Shown here piece by piece: positions 1 to 6,969 of a stretch of 15,017 nucleotides of DNA. The notes beneath the pieces were generated by a model. The model did not search any database. It had not been told where the DNA came from and saw only the letters and a list, made by a program, of their open reading frames with translations. Numbering within the stretch: the stretch's first letter is position 1; every line of letters starts with the position of its first letter. Position numbers and translations under genes: made by a program. Location of the stretch: contig QTVU01000053.1 in NCBI GenBank assembly GCA_003460745.1, positions 1 through 15,017 of the forward strand, written 5' to 3'. The stretch comes from Firmicutes bacterium AM55-24TS (lineage in GTDB: Bacteria > Bacillota > Clostridia > UBA1381).

Positions 1-68
1 TACCCACCTTCAGCATTTAGATATGCCTGCACAACCTCCATTTTAAATTCAAAACTATATTTTGCCAT
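1..68 (-). CDS. IS3-family transposase OrfA, N-terminal fragment
   Basis: Reading leftward from ATG at 68-66, the frame stays open to the window edge and gives MAKYSFEFKMEVVQAYLNAE followed by GG. This matches the start of IS150-group OrfA proteins (MAKYSxExKxxVVxxYLxGEGG), the helix-turn-helix half of the transposase that binds the IS ends. A Shine-Dalgarno GGGAGG (minus strand, 80-85) sits about 11 nt before the start but lies inside a hairpin stem. In this family OrfA is normally joined to an OrfB (DDE integrase) by programmed -1 frameshifting; that part is outside the window. The gene is truncated only by the window edge as far as can be seen. Confidence 0.75.
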   Translation of the reverse strand, partial: MAKYSFEFKMEVVQAYLNAEGG

Positions 69-73
69 GAAAA

Positions 74-123
74 AACCGACCTCCCAATAGTTAGATTTTT
101 GGTCTAACTATTGGGGGTCGGTT
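74..123 (-). terminator. IS-leader hairpin: terminator and SD-sequestering stem
   Basis: AACCGACCTCCCAATAGTTAGA (22 nt, 74-95) pairs with 103-123 around a TTTTTGG loop, with a single bulged base. On the minus strand the stem is followed by TTTTTT, so transcripts from the pyridoxal kinase gene meet a textbook intrinsic terminator. The same stem contains the GGGAGG Shine-Dalgarno of the transposase. One arm is the IS terminal repeat itself. Structure is seen directly; the termination and shielding roles are inferred. Confidence 0.8.
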
Positions 124-151
124 CAAATTTTAGTGTCCCTCTTATATTGCT

Positions 152-988
152 TTATTTTATCATTTCAATTAAATCGGGGATACATTCCTCGAATTTAACC
201 GCGTACCAATGCTCTTTTTCACTGCCTATGGTATGTTTGATACAGTCAACAGTGAAGTCAACGGCTATTTTAACTGCCTTACCCATATCAAAACCTTTAA
301 CCAATGCACCGCACAATGTGCTTGAAAAAATATCGCCTGTACTGTGGAAGTAACCGGGAATATTTTCGTTAAAGTACGAGGAAAATTCGCCTGTTTCTCT
401 GTTGTAGGACATAACGCCCTGTGAATTATCGTCAAAACTTACACCTGTAAGAACGACAATTTTTGAACCGAGATTTGAAAGACGTATAAGCAGATTTTTT
501 ATATATTCTTCGTTATATCCGCCGTCGATATAGTCCTCGTCAAGCAGCTGTGCCGCTTCGGTAAGGTTAGGTACGATTACGTCGGCTTTTGAACAAAGTT
601 TTTTCATTTCCAAAGCAAAATCTTCGGTGAACCCGGCATAAAAATGCCCCTTATCACCCATTACGGGGTCAACGATTATAAGGTTGTCATCGGTCTTGAA
701 TTTATCGAAAAAGTCCGAAACTATTTTTATCTGCTCAAATGAGCCTAAATAACCTGTTGCAACTGCGTCAAATTTTAAATCAAGGCTTTTCCAATGGTCT
801 GCGATAGACGGAATATCGTTCGTTAAATCGCGATATGTATAGCCTGTAAATCCGCCTGTATGCGTTGAAAGTACTGCCGTAGGTACGGGACAAGCTTCTA
901 TACCCATTGCGGAAATTATAGGAAGTGCAACGGTAAGCGAACATTTACCGAAACACGAAATATCTTGTATTGACACAATTCTTTTCAT
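152..988 (-). CDS. Pyridoxal/pyridoxamine kinase (PdxK/PdxY type)
   Basis: A 278-residue ribokinase-superfamily protein that phosphorylates pyridoxal or related B6 vitamers at the 5' hydroxyl with ATP in the cytoplasm (B6 salvage). The N-terminus MKRIVSIQDISCFGKCSLTV is typical of Firmicute pyridoxamine kinases. DPVMGD at 107-112, NLTEA at 141-145 and the anion-hole/catalytic segment STGDIFSS at 216-223 (base Asp219) are the family signatures; GTGD is the commoner form of the last one. Length is normal. Start ATG at 988 has GGAG about 8 nt upstream and a consensus promoter behind it. The gene is monocistronic: its 3' end is about 26 bp from an IS whose leader hairpin should end the transcript. 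PdxK versus PdxY cannot be decided from sequence alone. Confidence 0.88.
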   Translation of the reverse strand: MKRIVSIQDISCFGKCSLTVALPIISAMGIEACPVPTAVLSTHTGGFTGYTYRDLTNDIPSIADHWKSLDLKFDAVATGYLGSFEQIKIVSDFFDKFKTDDNLIIVDPVMGDKGHFYAGFTEDFALEMKKLCSKADVIVPNLTEAAQLLDEDYIDGGYNEEYIKNLLIRLSNLGSKIVVLTGVSFDDNSQGVMSYNRETGEFSSYFNENIPGYFHSTGDIFSSTLCGALVKGFDMGKAVKIAVDFTVDCIKHTIGSEKEHWYAVKFEECIPDLIEMIK

Positions 989-1027
989 TCTAAAACTCCA
1001 TTCCTTCGTTTATAAACGACTTTAGAT

Positions 1028-1056
1028 ATTTTATAACATTTCATTGTTAATGTCAA
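1028..1056 (-). promoter_or_regulatory. Sigma-A promoter of the pyridoxal kinase gene
   Basis: On the minus strand a perfect -35 TTGACA (1056-1051) is followed by a 17-bp spacer and -10 TAAAAT (1033-1028). Transcription would start near 1021, directly before a 14-bp perfect palindrome TCGTTTATAAACGA (1006-1019), which lies between the start site and the ribosome binding site and could be an operator. Confidence 0.7.
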
Positions 1057-1128
1057 TAAAATCATCATAAAGTTGTCCGAATGTACATAATTTAATATAC
1101 ATAAATAAATATTGGGAGGCGAGAAAAA

Positions 1129-2004
1129 TTGTGTTATGACTATGCGAGAATGTTGAAAGACATAGAAATGCTGACGGACAATTATAACATTATAGAAAGA
1201 TTTTCGATAGGAAAGAGCGTTATGCAGAAGGATATTCCGTGTTTGAAAATCGGAAAGGGAAAGAAAAAACTGCTTTTAAGCGGTGCGTATCACGGACTTG
1301 AATATCTTACGGCGGCTTTTTTGATAAAATTTGTGTCAAATTACACCGTAAAGCTGATGACGGAAACGGAATATTTCGGGTATGACATAAAAAGGCTGTA
1401 TTCGGATATTACGGTTTACGTTGTGCCTATGGTCAACCCTGACGGCGTGGATATTGCGCTTAACGGTCTTGATATTACTAACGAATATCACAGGCACTTA
1501 ATCAGTATGGTGGGAATACACAGTTTTAATCATGTTTGGCAGGCAAATTCGAGGGGAGTTGATATAAACCATAATTTTGACGCAAAGTGGCAGATGGTTG
1601 TCGATAAACCGTCACCGTCAAAATACGGCGGTGAATATGCGGAGTCCGAGCCCGAAACAAGGGCAATTACGGAATTTGTGAGAAAAGAGCAATTTGATAT
1701 GCTTTTGGCATTTCACAGTCAAGGCCGTGAGATATATTATGACTTTGACGGTATGACAGGCGAAAATTCGGTTGAGATTGCAAAGAAAATGGCGGAGGAA
1801 AGCGGATATGCGGTGTGTATTCCGACAGGTACGGCATCATACGGCGGTTGTAAGGATTGGTTTATAAAGGAGTTCGGAAAAGAGGGATTTACGGTTGAAA
1901 TAGGTACGGGACAAAACCCTTTGCCGATGAGTATGCTTGATGAAGTGTACGATGAAAATGCCAAAATTGCTTTATGTGCCATGCATGAATGTGCATATAA
2001 CTGA
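1129..2004 (+). CDS. M14-family zinc carboxypeptidase
   Basis: A 291-residue metallopeptidase-like protein of the carboxypeptidase A/M14 superfamily. Zinc ligands are visible as HGLE (His55, Glu58) and FHSQG (His196); the catalytic glutamate fits TVEIG (Glu257). NPDGVD (103-108) and SRGVDINHNF (141-150, with Arg142) are the substrate-binding region. His148 stands where classical carboxypeptidases have Arg. Relatives with this pattern include gamma-D-glutamyl-meso-diaminopimelate and MpaA-like muropeptide peptidases, so a role on cell-wall peptides is plausible but inferred. No signal peptide is visible, implying a cytoplasmic protein. The start is TTG at 1129, chosen because GGGAGG at 1114-1119 is 9 nt upstream; ATG at 1150 has no SD. 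The stop codon lies inside a 16-bp hairpin. Confidence 0.82.
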   Translation: MCYDYARMLKDIEMLTDNYNIIERFSIGKSVMQKDIPCLKIGKGKKKLLLSGAYHGLEYLTAAFLIKFVSNYTVKLMTETEYFGYDIKRLYSDITVYVVPMVNPDGVDIALNGLDITNEYHRHLISMVGIHSFNHVWQANSRGVDINHNFDAKWQMVVDKPSPSKYGGEYAESEPETRAITEFVRKEQFDMLLAFHSQGREIYYDFDGMTGENSVEIAKKMAEESGYAVCIPTGTASYGGCKDWFIKEFGKEGFTVEIGTGQNPLPMSMLDEVYDENAKIALCAMHECAYN

Positions 2005-2036
2005 AAATGAGCTGTTGAAAAACAGCTCATTTTCAG
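2001..2036 (+). terminator. Perfect 16-bp hairpin with GAAA loop after the M14 peptidase
   Basis: CTGAAAATGAGCTGTT (2001-2016) pairs perfectly with 2021-2036 around GAAA. The core GAGCTGTT/AACAGCTC is flanked by AAAAT and ATTTT, so it can act in both directions, although no long U-run follows the full stem. The TGA stop of the peptidase (2002-2004) is part of the stem. Confidence 0.65.
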
Positions 2037-2037
2037 A

Positions 2038-2185
2038 GGACGATAAATTGTCCGGAACGTGCAGGCTTATTATGTACAAGCCTAAATTTTGCTTATGCAC
2101 TTTTCGCAAAAATAAACTCTAACGTACCGATGTACGCCAACGAGTTCATTTTCGCAAAATCCGAACTAATTTCTCGACCTCTGCC
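2038..2185. repeat. Structured intergenic repeat, copy A
   Basis: This segment recurs at 9241-9426. The right block 2097-2185 (89 bp) matches 9338-9426 without gaps at 82 of 89 positions. The left block 2041-2063 matches 9242-9264 at 21 of 23. The middle differs in sequence and length. Three helices are visible in both copies: GGACGA/TTGTCC (2038-2053), GTGCA/TGCAC (2059-2063 with 2096-2100) enclosing AGGCTT/AAGCCT, and AACTC/GAGTT enclosing CGTAC/GTACG (2115-2146). Strand and function are unknown. It could be a noncoding RNA, a MITE-like mobile repeat or a transcription-end element. Confidence 0.75.
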
Positions 2186-2213
2186 GTATTTGAAATAAAT
2201 TGTCGTATTATTT

Positions 2214-3062
2214 TTAATCTAATTTTGAACCGCACTTATAGCAGAAATGAGTGTTCGGTGCGTTTACAGAGTCGCAAACGGGACAAGTAATCGGCTTAGG
2301 TGTGTTATTTTCTGTCGGAGCGGCTTGTTCGGTTGTTTGTGTTTGAACAGGTGTTTGAACCGGTGCTGATTGTGCCTGTGGTGTTTGAGGTGCCTGTGGT
2401 GCCGAATATGTTGTTGACTTTACCGGAGTCTTTGCATATTCATAGAAACCTGCGTGTACAAGACCGAAGAACAACGGTGCAAACAATGTATATACAAGCT
2501 GAACTATGACTGTGATAACCGCAAACAATATACCGACAAACGGAATCTTTGAAAGCAATGCAAGTATAGCCATAACAGCATAAATCAGCAAGTTAGGGAT
2601 AAATTCGGCACAGAACATTTGAAGTTTGTAACCGTTTGTATCCTGCATTGATTTTCTGAGTGCCGCAGTTGCGTTTACTGATTTTTCTTCATTAAGTATA
2701 TACGGTGTGAATGAATACGCATAATACTTTGAAATAGCGATAAACGGACCTGCAATCGGAACTAAGAACCAAATGAAAATCCATAGCTTTTTCCAACACA
2801 TACCGCCGGCAGTTCTCCAAAAATCTTTAAAACCTTTGAAAAGCTGGTCGGAATAAACTTCCTTACCGTTGAAACCGTCAAGATAAACTGCCGCCATACC
2901 TGCGGAAAGAACCGCTATAACAGGCACAATAACTATCGGTAATACGCCGAATACAAGAACGAGTATAGTTAAAAGTGAACTCAAAAGTGAAAGCCCCCAT
3001 AGCTTAAACGGCATTTTTGACAATACGTTAAAAGCTCTTTTGTAGATATTACTTATAATCAT
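2214..3062 (-). CDS. Polytopic membrane protein with C-terminal zinc ribbon (DUF975-like)
   Basis: The 282-residue protein starts with a short amphipathic stretch. Several hydrophobic segments follow at roughly 24-60, 93-113, 150-172 and 173-205, then a Pro/Gln/Thr-rich linker (about 215-255) and a zinc-ribbon tail with Cys260, Cys263, Cys274 and Cys277. The membrane part resembles the DUF975/YciC-type integral membrane family of Firmicutes; that assignment is from memory of the pattern and is not certain. The zinc ribbon and linker should lie on the cytoplasmic side. Start ATG at 3062 has AAGGAGG 7-8 nt upstream, only 21 bp after the araD stop, so it is probably co-transcribed with the pentose genes. 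No function can be assigned; a transporter-like or membrane-scaffold role is possible. Confidence 0.75.
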   Translation of the reverse strand: MIISNIYKRAFNVLSKMPFKLWGLSLLSSLLTILVLVFGVLPIVIVPVIAVLSAGMAAVYLDGFNGKEVYSDQLFKGFKDFWRTAGGMCWKKLWIFIWFLVPIAGPFIAISKYYAYSFTPYILNEEKSVNATAALRKSMQDTNGYKLQMFCAEFIPNLLIYAVMAILALLSKIPFVGILFAVITVIVQLVYTLFAPLFFGLVHAGFYEYAKTPVKSTTYSAPQAPQTPQAQSAPVQTPVQTQTTEQAAPTENNTPKPITCPVCDSVNAPNTHFCYKCGSKLD

Positions 3063-3083
3063 AATAAAAACCTCCTTAAAAAA

Positions 3084-3776
3084 TTAATTGTTTTGACCGT
3101 AATATGCGTTTGCGCCGTGTTTTCTGTAATAGTGTTTATCCTTTAATTCTTGAGGTGCCTCTTGAACTTTCGGATTAATCATTTCGGTACGCGCCGCCAT
3201 TTTCGCAACTTCTTCAAGTACGACTGCATTGTGAACAGCCTCCATACCGTCTTTGCCCCAAGTGAAAGGTCCGTGATTTTTACATAGTACGGCAGGCATT
3301 GCAACGTAATCTTTGTCTTTGAAGAAGTCAACGATAAGTACGCCTGTATTTTTTTCGTATGCCTCGTCGATTTCTTCCTTTGTAAGATTTCTTACGCATG
3401 GAATTTCGCCGTACATATAGTCAGCGTGAGTTGTACCATAGCAAGGAATACCGCGCCCCGATTGTGCCCAGCTTGTTGCCCAAGGTGAGTGTGTATGTAC
3501 GATACCGCCGATATTAGGGAATGCTTTGTAAAGCTCAATATGAGTTGCTGTGTCTGATGATGGGTTATATTTACCTTCGATTTTGTTACCGTCAAGGTCC
3601 ATAATAACCATATCTTCAGGCTTTAGCTTATCGTAATCAACGCCCGACGGCTTGATTGCAAAATAGCCTGTTTCTCTGTCAATTTCACTTACGTTACCCC
3701 AAGTGAATGTAACAAGTCCATGCTTTGGCAACTGCATATTAGCCTCGTAAACTCTTTGCTTTAATTCTTCTAACAT
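3084..3776 (-). CDS. araD: L-ribulose-5-phosphate 4-epimerase
   Basis: A class II aldolase-fold enzyme of 230 residues, the usual AraD length, converting L-ribulose-5-phosphate to D-xylulose-5-phosphate. Visible signatures are GNVSE (27-31), PSSDTATH (72-79, with Asp75), the zinc pair HTH (His94, His96), Asp119 in THADY and His168 in NHGPFTWG. The C-terminal tyrosines near 226-227 fit the catalytic tyrosine of the E. coli enzyme. ATG at 3776 has AAGGAG upstream. It is the second gene of a minus-strand group led by an FGGY kinase. Kinase plus epimerase suggest L-arabinose or L-ribulose use, but no isomerase (araA), transporter or AraR-like regulator is in the window. Related UlaF/SgbE epimerases act on ascorbate-derived L-ribulose-5-phosphate, so the upstream sugar is inferred. 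Confidence 0.92.
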   Translation of the reverse strand: MLEELKQRVYEANMQLPKHGLVTFTWGNVSEIDRETGYFAIKPSGVDYDKLKPEDMVIMDLDGNKIEGKYNPSSDTATHIELYKAFPNIGGIVHTHSPWATSWAQSGRGIPCYGTTHADYMYGEIPCVRNLTKEEIDEAYEKNTGVLIVDFFKDKDYVAMPAVLCKNHGPFTWGKDGMEAVHNAVVLEEVAKMAARTEMINPKVQEAPQELKDKHYYRKHGANAYYGQNN

Positions 3777-3804
3777 ATTATATATCTCCTTTTATTAGTA
3801 TATT

Positions 3805-4016
3805 GTAGACAAAACCGTAATGGTTTTGTCTACTTTATTCTTGGAAGTATGAGGTACAACCTCATTAAAAATCATTTCTGACGACATGTGCGGCAGAAAT
3901 GGCTTAAAATCTAAAGTTTCGACTTTGGATGAACTTTATGATTTTTTCTTTGAAAATACTCAAAAATTACATCGCAAGATGTGATTTTTGGAGCTGTCGA
4001 CATTTTGTCGACAGGC
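3805..4016. repeat. Hairpin-dense segment between the FGGY kinase and araD
   Basis: Six stem-loops fill the gap. GTAGACAAAACC/GGTTTTGTCTAC (3805-3833) is a perfect 12-bp stem. ATGAGGT/ACCTCAT lies near 3849-3865. CATTTCTG/CAGAAATG spans about 3873-3902. AAGT-TTCG-ACTT lies near 3914-3925. CAAAAATTACATC-GCAA-GATGTGATTTTTG spans 3961-3990. GAGC-TGTCGACA/TGTCGACA-GCTC spans about 3991-4017. The two outermost hairpins share the GT(A/C)GACAAAA motif, which looks like the two ends of a unit. It may be a dispersed repeat inserted in the operon or a structured leader that tunes araD relative to the kinase. No coding frame of note is present. Confidence 0.6.
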
Positions 4017-4017
4017 T

Positions 4018-5616
4018 CTAATATTTTAAATATTCAACTGCCGCTTTTTCGATAGGCAAACCGTTCTTGTAACGTACAGCAAATTCGTTAAATCCTTTAA
4101 CATCCTCGTCTGTCGGCTCAAGTGTGTATGATTCACTTTGTGAGAATACTTTGTTGTTAAGGAAATCGGTAAGTGTTTCGTTTTCTGATTTTGCAAGCAT
4201 ATATGACGCAAGCAATGCGATACCCCACGCACCGCCCTCACCGGCTGTTTCCATAAGTGAAACAGGTGTATTTATAGCAGCAGCCATAAACTTCTGACCA
4301 ACGTCCTTTGTCTTGAACAATCCGCCGTGACCGAACATTCTGTCAAGCTTGACATTTTCCTTGTCAAGAAGAATATCCATACCGAGCTTTAATGTCCCGA
4401 GTGCGGAATAAAGGTGAGTTCTCATCATATTTGCAAGGTTAAACTTACTGTCCGGTGTACGAACGAAAAGCTGACGGCCTTCTTCAAGACCTGTAATATT
4501 TTCGCCTGAGAAATATCCGTAAGAAAGAAGTCCTCCGCAGTCTGCGTCACCTTCAAGAGCTTTTCTGTAAAGTGTGCCGTATAGCTTTTCCGTACTTATT
4601 TCAATACCGAGTTCGGCTGAATATTCTCTGAATATATTTACCCAAGCATTAAGGTCAGATGTACAGTTGTTTACGTGTACCATTGCAACGTCGTCACCGA
4701 CCGGTGTTGTAACTATATCAATTTCGGGATAAGCCTTTGAAAGCGGTTTTTCAAGTACAACCATAGCAAATACGGACGTGCCGGCTGAAACGTTTCCTGT
4801 ACGTTTTGTAATGCTGTTTGTTGCGGTCATACCCGTACCGGCGTCACCCTCCGGAGGGCATAGCGGAATACCTGCACTGAGTTTGCCTGTTGTGTCAAGA
4901 AGTTTTGCACCCTCTTCTGAAAGCGTACCGGCATTTTCTCCTGCAACAAGCACTTTTGGAAGTAAGTCTGAAATTGTATAAGGAAGATTTTTATTTGAAA
5001 TCAACTTATCGAATTTCTCAATCATACCCTTATTATAATCTTTTGATGCACTGTCAATAGGGAACATACCCGACGCCTCGCCGATACCGAGTACAAATTT
5101 ACCTGTAAGTTTCCAATGAACATATCCGGCAAGTGTTGTAAGATACTTGATTTTTGAAATATGTTCTTCTCCGTTTAAAATCGCCTGATAAAGATGAGCA
5201 ATGCTCCATCTTTCAGGAATATTGAAGTCAAAAAGACTTGTAAGTTCTGCGGCGGCTTTGCCTGTTATGCTGTTTCTCCAGGTACGGAACGGAACTAAAA
5301 GCTCCTTGTTTTCGTCAAATGCCATATAGCCGTGCATCATAGCACTGAAGCCTATTGCACCGATTTTTGTAAGTTCTTCGCCGTATTGATTTTTAACGTC
5401 GTCAGCCATATTTTTGTAGCTTGTCTGAATACCTGTCCAAACGTCCTCAAGACTGTATGTCCAAATACCGTTTTCCAAACGGTTTTCCCATTCGTAACTG
5501 CCGGACGCAATAGGATTATTATTTTCGTCAATCAAAACTGCCTTTATACGAGTTGAGCCAAGCTCAATACCGAGTACGGTTTTGCCGTTTTGAATTGCGT
5601 TTTTAATCTGCTCCAT
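4018..5616 (-). CDS. FGGY-family carbohydrate kinase, probable ribulokinase/xylulokinase role
   Basis: 532 residues with the two-domain actin-like FGGY kinase layout. The N-terminal phosphate-binding strand is [15 protein letters not shown] (16-30), with Glu where most family members have Asp. The second domain starts near PPEGDAGTG (Asp258, likely catalytic base), followed by the SAGTS loop (277-281) and a late nucleotide segment GHGGLF (about 429-434). The sugar-side motif WxDxR of xylulokinases is replaced by FRTWRNS (110-116), so substrate cannot be read off the motif. Its place directly before araD makes L-ribulose (giving L-ribulose-5-phosphate) the best guess. ATG at 5616 has AGGGAG about 7 nt upstream and a good promoter. 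It leads the minus-strand kinase/araD/membrane protein group. Confidence 0.82.
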   Translation of the reverse strand: MEQIKNAIQNGKTVLGIELGSTRIKAVLIDENNNPIASGSYEWENRLENGIWTYSLEDVWTGIQTSYKNMADDVKNQYGEELTKIGAIGFSAMMHGYMAFDENKELLVPFRTWRNSITGKAAAELTSLFDFNIPERWSIAHLYQAILNGEEHISKIKYLTTLAGYVHWKLTGKFVLGIGEASGMFPIDSASKDYNKGMIEKFDKLISNKNLPYTISDLLPKVLVAGENAGTLSEEGAKLLDTTGKLSAGIPLCPPEGDAGTGMTATNSITKRTGNVSAGTSVFAMVVLEKPLSKAYPEIDIVTTPVGDDVAMVHVNNCTSDLNAWVNIFREYSAELGIEISTEKLYGTLYRKALEGDADCGGLLSYGYFSGENITGLEEGRQLFVRTPDSKFNLANMMRTHLYSALGTLKLGMDILLDKENVKLDRMFGHGGLFKTKDVGQKFMAAAINTPVSLMETAGEGGAWGIALLASYMLAKSENETLTDFLNNKVFSQSESYTLEPTDEDVKGFNEFAVRYKNGLPIEKAAVEYLKY

Positions 5617-5664
5617 AATTTTCTCCCTCTGCTTTTTTATTTAAAGAATAAACTCTTAACTATT

Positions 5665-5693
5665 ATTATAAACAACTTATCTATGTTTGGCAA
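5665..5693 (-). promoter_or_regulatory. Sigma-A promoter of the FGGY kinase-araD group
   Basis: Minus-strand -35 TTGCCA (5693-5688), 17-bp spacer, perfect -10 TATAAT (5670-5665). It lies about 50 bp before the kinase start and diverges from the ATPase promoter 47 bp to its right. I see no clear operator palindrome between them. Confidence 0.75.
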
Positions 5694-5739
5694 TATAAAA
5701 AAGAGATTTTTTCCAACAAATTTGAGGTAACTTCGGCTG

Positions 5740-5768
5740 TTGCAATTCTTTTGATAATGTGCTATAAT
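5740..5768 (+). promoter_or_regulatory. Sigma-A promoter of the DUF815 ATPase operon
   Basis: -35 TTGCAA (5740-5745), 17-bp spacer and perfect -10 TATAAT (5763-5768). Transcription would begin near 5775, giving a leader of about 30 nt. Confidence 0.75.
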
Positions 5769-5803
5769 CAAACGAGATATAGATATTTGGAAGGTGAACA
5801 TAG

Positions 5804-6949
5804 TTGGAATTATGTATATTTAATAAAATAGAAGATGACCTATGTATAAAGGGGATATTGGAAAAGGATAATGTTATCGTTTTAAGAAACATTATCGAAT
5901 TTTCCGAAACAGAAGGCGTTACAAGCAGTGCGATAAAAGAATACGTTGCAACACGTCTTGCGAATGATGATAATATTTTATCACGTCTTGCACAGGCGGG
6001 TAAATTTATCGGAGACGACCTTTACAGACTTGCGAAGTTTGATATTGAGCAGATCTATAGAAAGCTGTTTTCAACTCAAATTAAGTACGCACCGTCAGGT
6101 AATCCTATCGGATTCAGTAACGGATATGTGGCGTCAATCAGAGCGATAACAGAGTCAAAGTCGGCACAGGAGCTTCTTGATTTGCTTATCGAGCATTACA
6201 GAAAGTTCGGCAGCGGAATTTTGGCTAAGTATAATGCGTTTAGATATGACGGCGAACTTATCGGAGTATCGAATACAGATGATATTACTTTTGATTCGCT
6301 TGTCGGCATTGAGTATCAAAAACAAGTGTTGATTGATAATACAAAGGCGTTTGTCAGCGGTAAAGCGGCGAATAACGTATTGTTGTTCGGTGACAGAGGT
6401 ACGGGTAAATCATCATCTGTAAAGGCACTTTTAAATATGTTCTGTGATGACGGACTTCGTATTATCGAAATGCCTAAGCATTGTATAAAGGATATACCGT
6501 CACTTTCAAAGGTGTTGGCTGAAAGTCCGAATAAGTACATAATATTCCTTGACGACCTTACTTTTGAATCACACGAAACAGAGTACAGAGCGTTAAAGGT
6601 TGCAATGGAGGGACAACTTCAGGCTAATCCTACAAACGTGCTTATATATGCAACGTCAAACAGAAGACATTTAATAAGAGAGAATTGGTCAGACAGAGAG
6701 GGCGGAGAAATCCACGTGAACGACCAAATGCAGGAAACTCTTTCACTTTCGGAACGTTTCGGTATCAGTCTTGTATTCTCTGCGCCTAACCAAAAAGAAT
6801 ATCTTAATATCGTTTCTGAAATGCTTAAAAAGCACAATATCCAAATGAATGCGGATATTGAAAAAGAGGCGGTAGTATGGCAGATGAACTACGGAGGCCG
6901 CAGTGCAAGATGTGCAAAACAGTTTGTAACGTCTTATATCGCAAAATAA
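5804..6949 (+). CDS. AAA+ ATPase of the DUF815 family
   Basis: 381 residues with an alpha-helical N-terminal region (1-150) and a single AAA+ module. Walker A is GDRGTGKS (196-203), Walker B is YIIFLDD (245-251), sensor 1 is in ATSNRRH (Asn286), and an arginine-finger-like SERFG sits at 316-320. The order and the SNRRH segment match DUF815 ATPases, widespread in Clostridia and of unestablished function. Start is TTG at 5804, supported by GGAAGG (5789-5794) 9 nt upstream and a promoter at 5740; the next in-frame ATG is far inside. Its stop is 20 bp before the next gene, so the two are likely one transcript. No signal peptide or membrane segment: a cytoplasmic enzyme. Confidence 0.85.
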   Translation: MELCIFNKIEDDLCIKGILEKDNVIVLRNIIEFSETEGVTSSAIKEYVATRLANDDNILSRLAQAGKFIGDDLYRLAKFDIEQIYRKLFSTQIKYAPSGNPIGFSNGYVASIRAITESKSAQELLDLLIEHYRKFGSGILAKYNAFRYDGELIGVSNTDDITFDSLVGIEYQKQVLIDNTKAFVSGKAANNVLLFGDRGTGKSSSVKALLNMFCDDGLRIIEMPKHCIKDIPSLSKVLAESPNKYIIFLDDLTFESHETEYRALKVAMEGQLQANPTNVLIYATSNRRHLIRENWSDREGGEIHVNDQMQETLSLSERFGISLVFSAPNQKEYLNIVSEMLKKHNIQMNADIEKEAVVWQMNYGGRSARCAKQFVTSYIAK

Positions 6950-6969
6950 ATTCAGAGAGGAAGTTTATA

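Larger units (their letters stand above)
1..125 (-). mobile_element. End of an IS3-family (IS150-like) insertion sequence, cut by the window edge
   Basis: On the minus strand the outer end reads TGAACCGACCCCCAATAG, the TG-plus-GACCCC pattern of IS150-group terminal repeats. It is followed at once by a hairpin and a transposase OrfA start. I place the IS edge at 125 because of this TG. About 26 bp of other DNA then separate it from the pyridoxal kinase stop codon. The rest of the IS lies left of the window, so neither the second inverted repeat nor a target duplication can be seen. The family is inferred from the terminal pattern and the first 22 residues of OrfA. Confidence 0.75.

Noticed and set aside
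1073..1088. TTGTCCGAATGTACAT resembling the left block of the structured repeat
   Set aside because: Only a short partial match without the right block; could be chance or part of the carboxypeptidase promoter.
2097..2185. Short open frame shared by both structured repeats on the minus strand (…KMNSLAYIGTLEFIFAKSA)
   Set aside because: The 89-bp block is open in both copies, but 4 of the 7 differences change residues, there is no SD, and the frames end differently. This looks like a by-product of repeat conservation.
3777..4017. Riboswitch before araD
   Set aside because: Many hairpins, but I could not match them to any known aptamer core and they lie inside a probable operon; kept as an unexplained hairpin array.
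6877..6969. Upstream extension of the exported protein frame
   Set aside because: Overlaps the ATPase end and would bury the signal peptide; ATG 6970 has the SD and begins a proper signal sequence.
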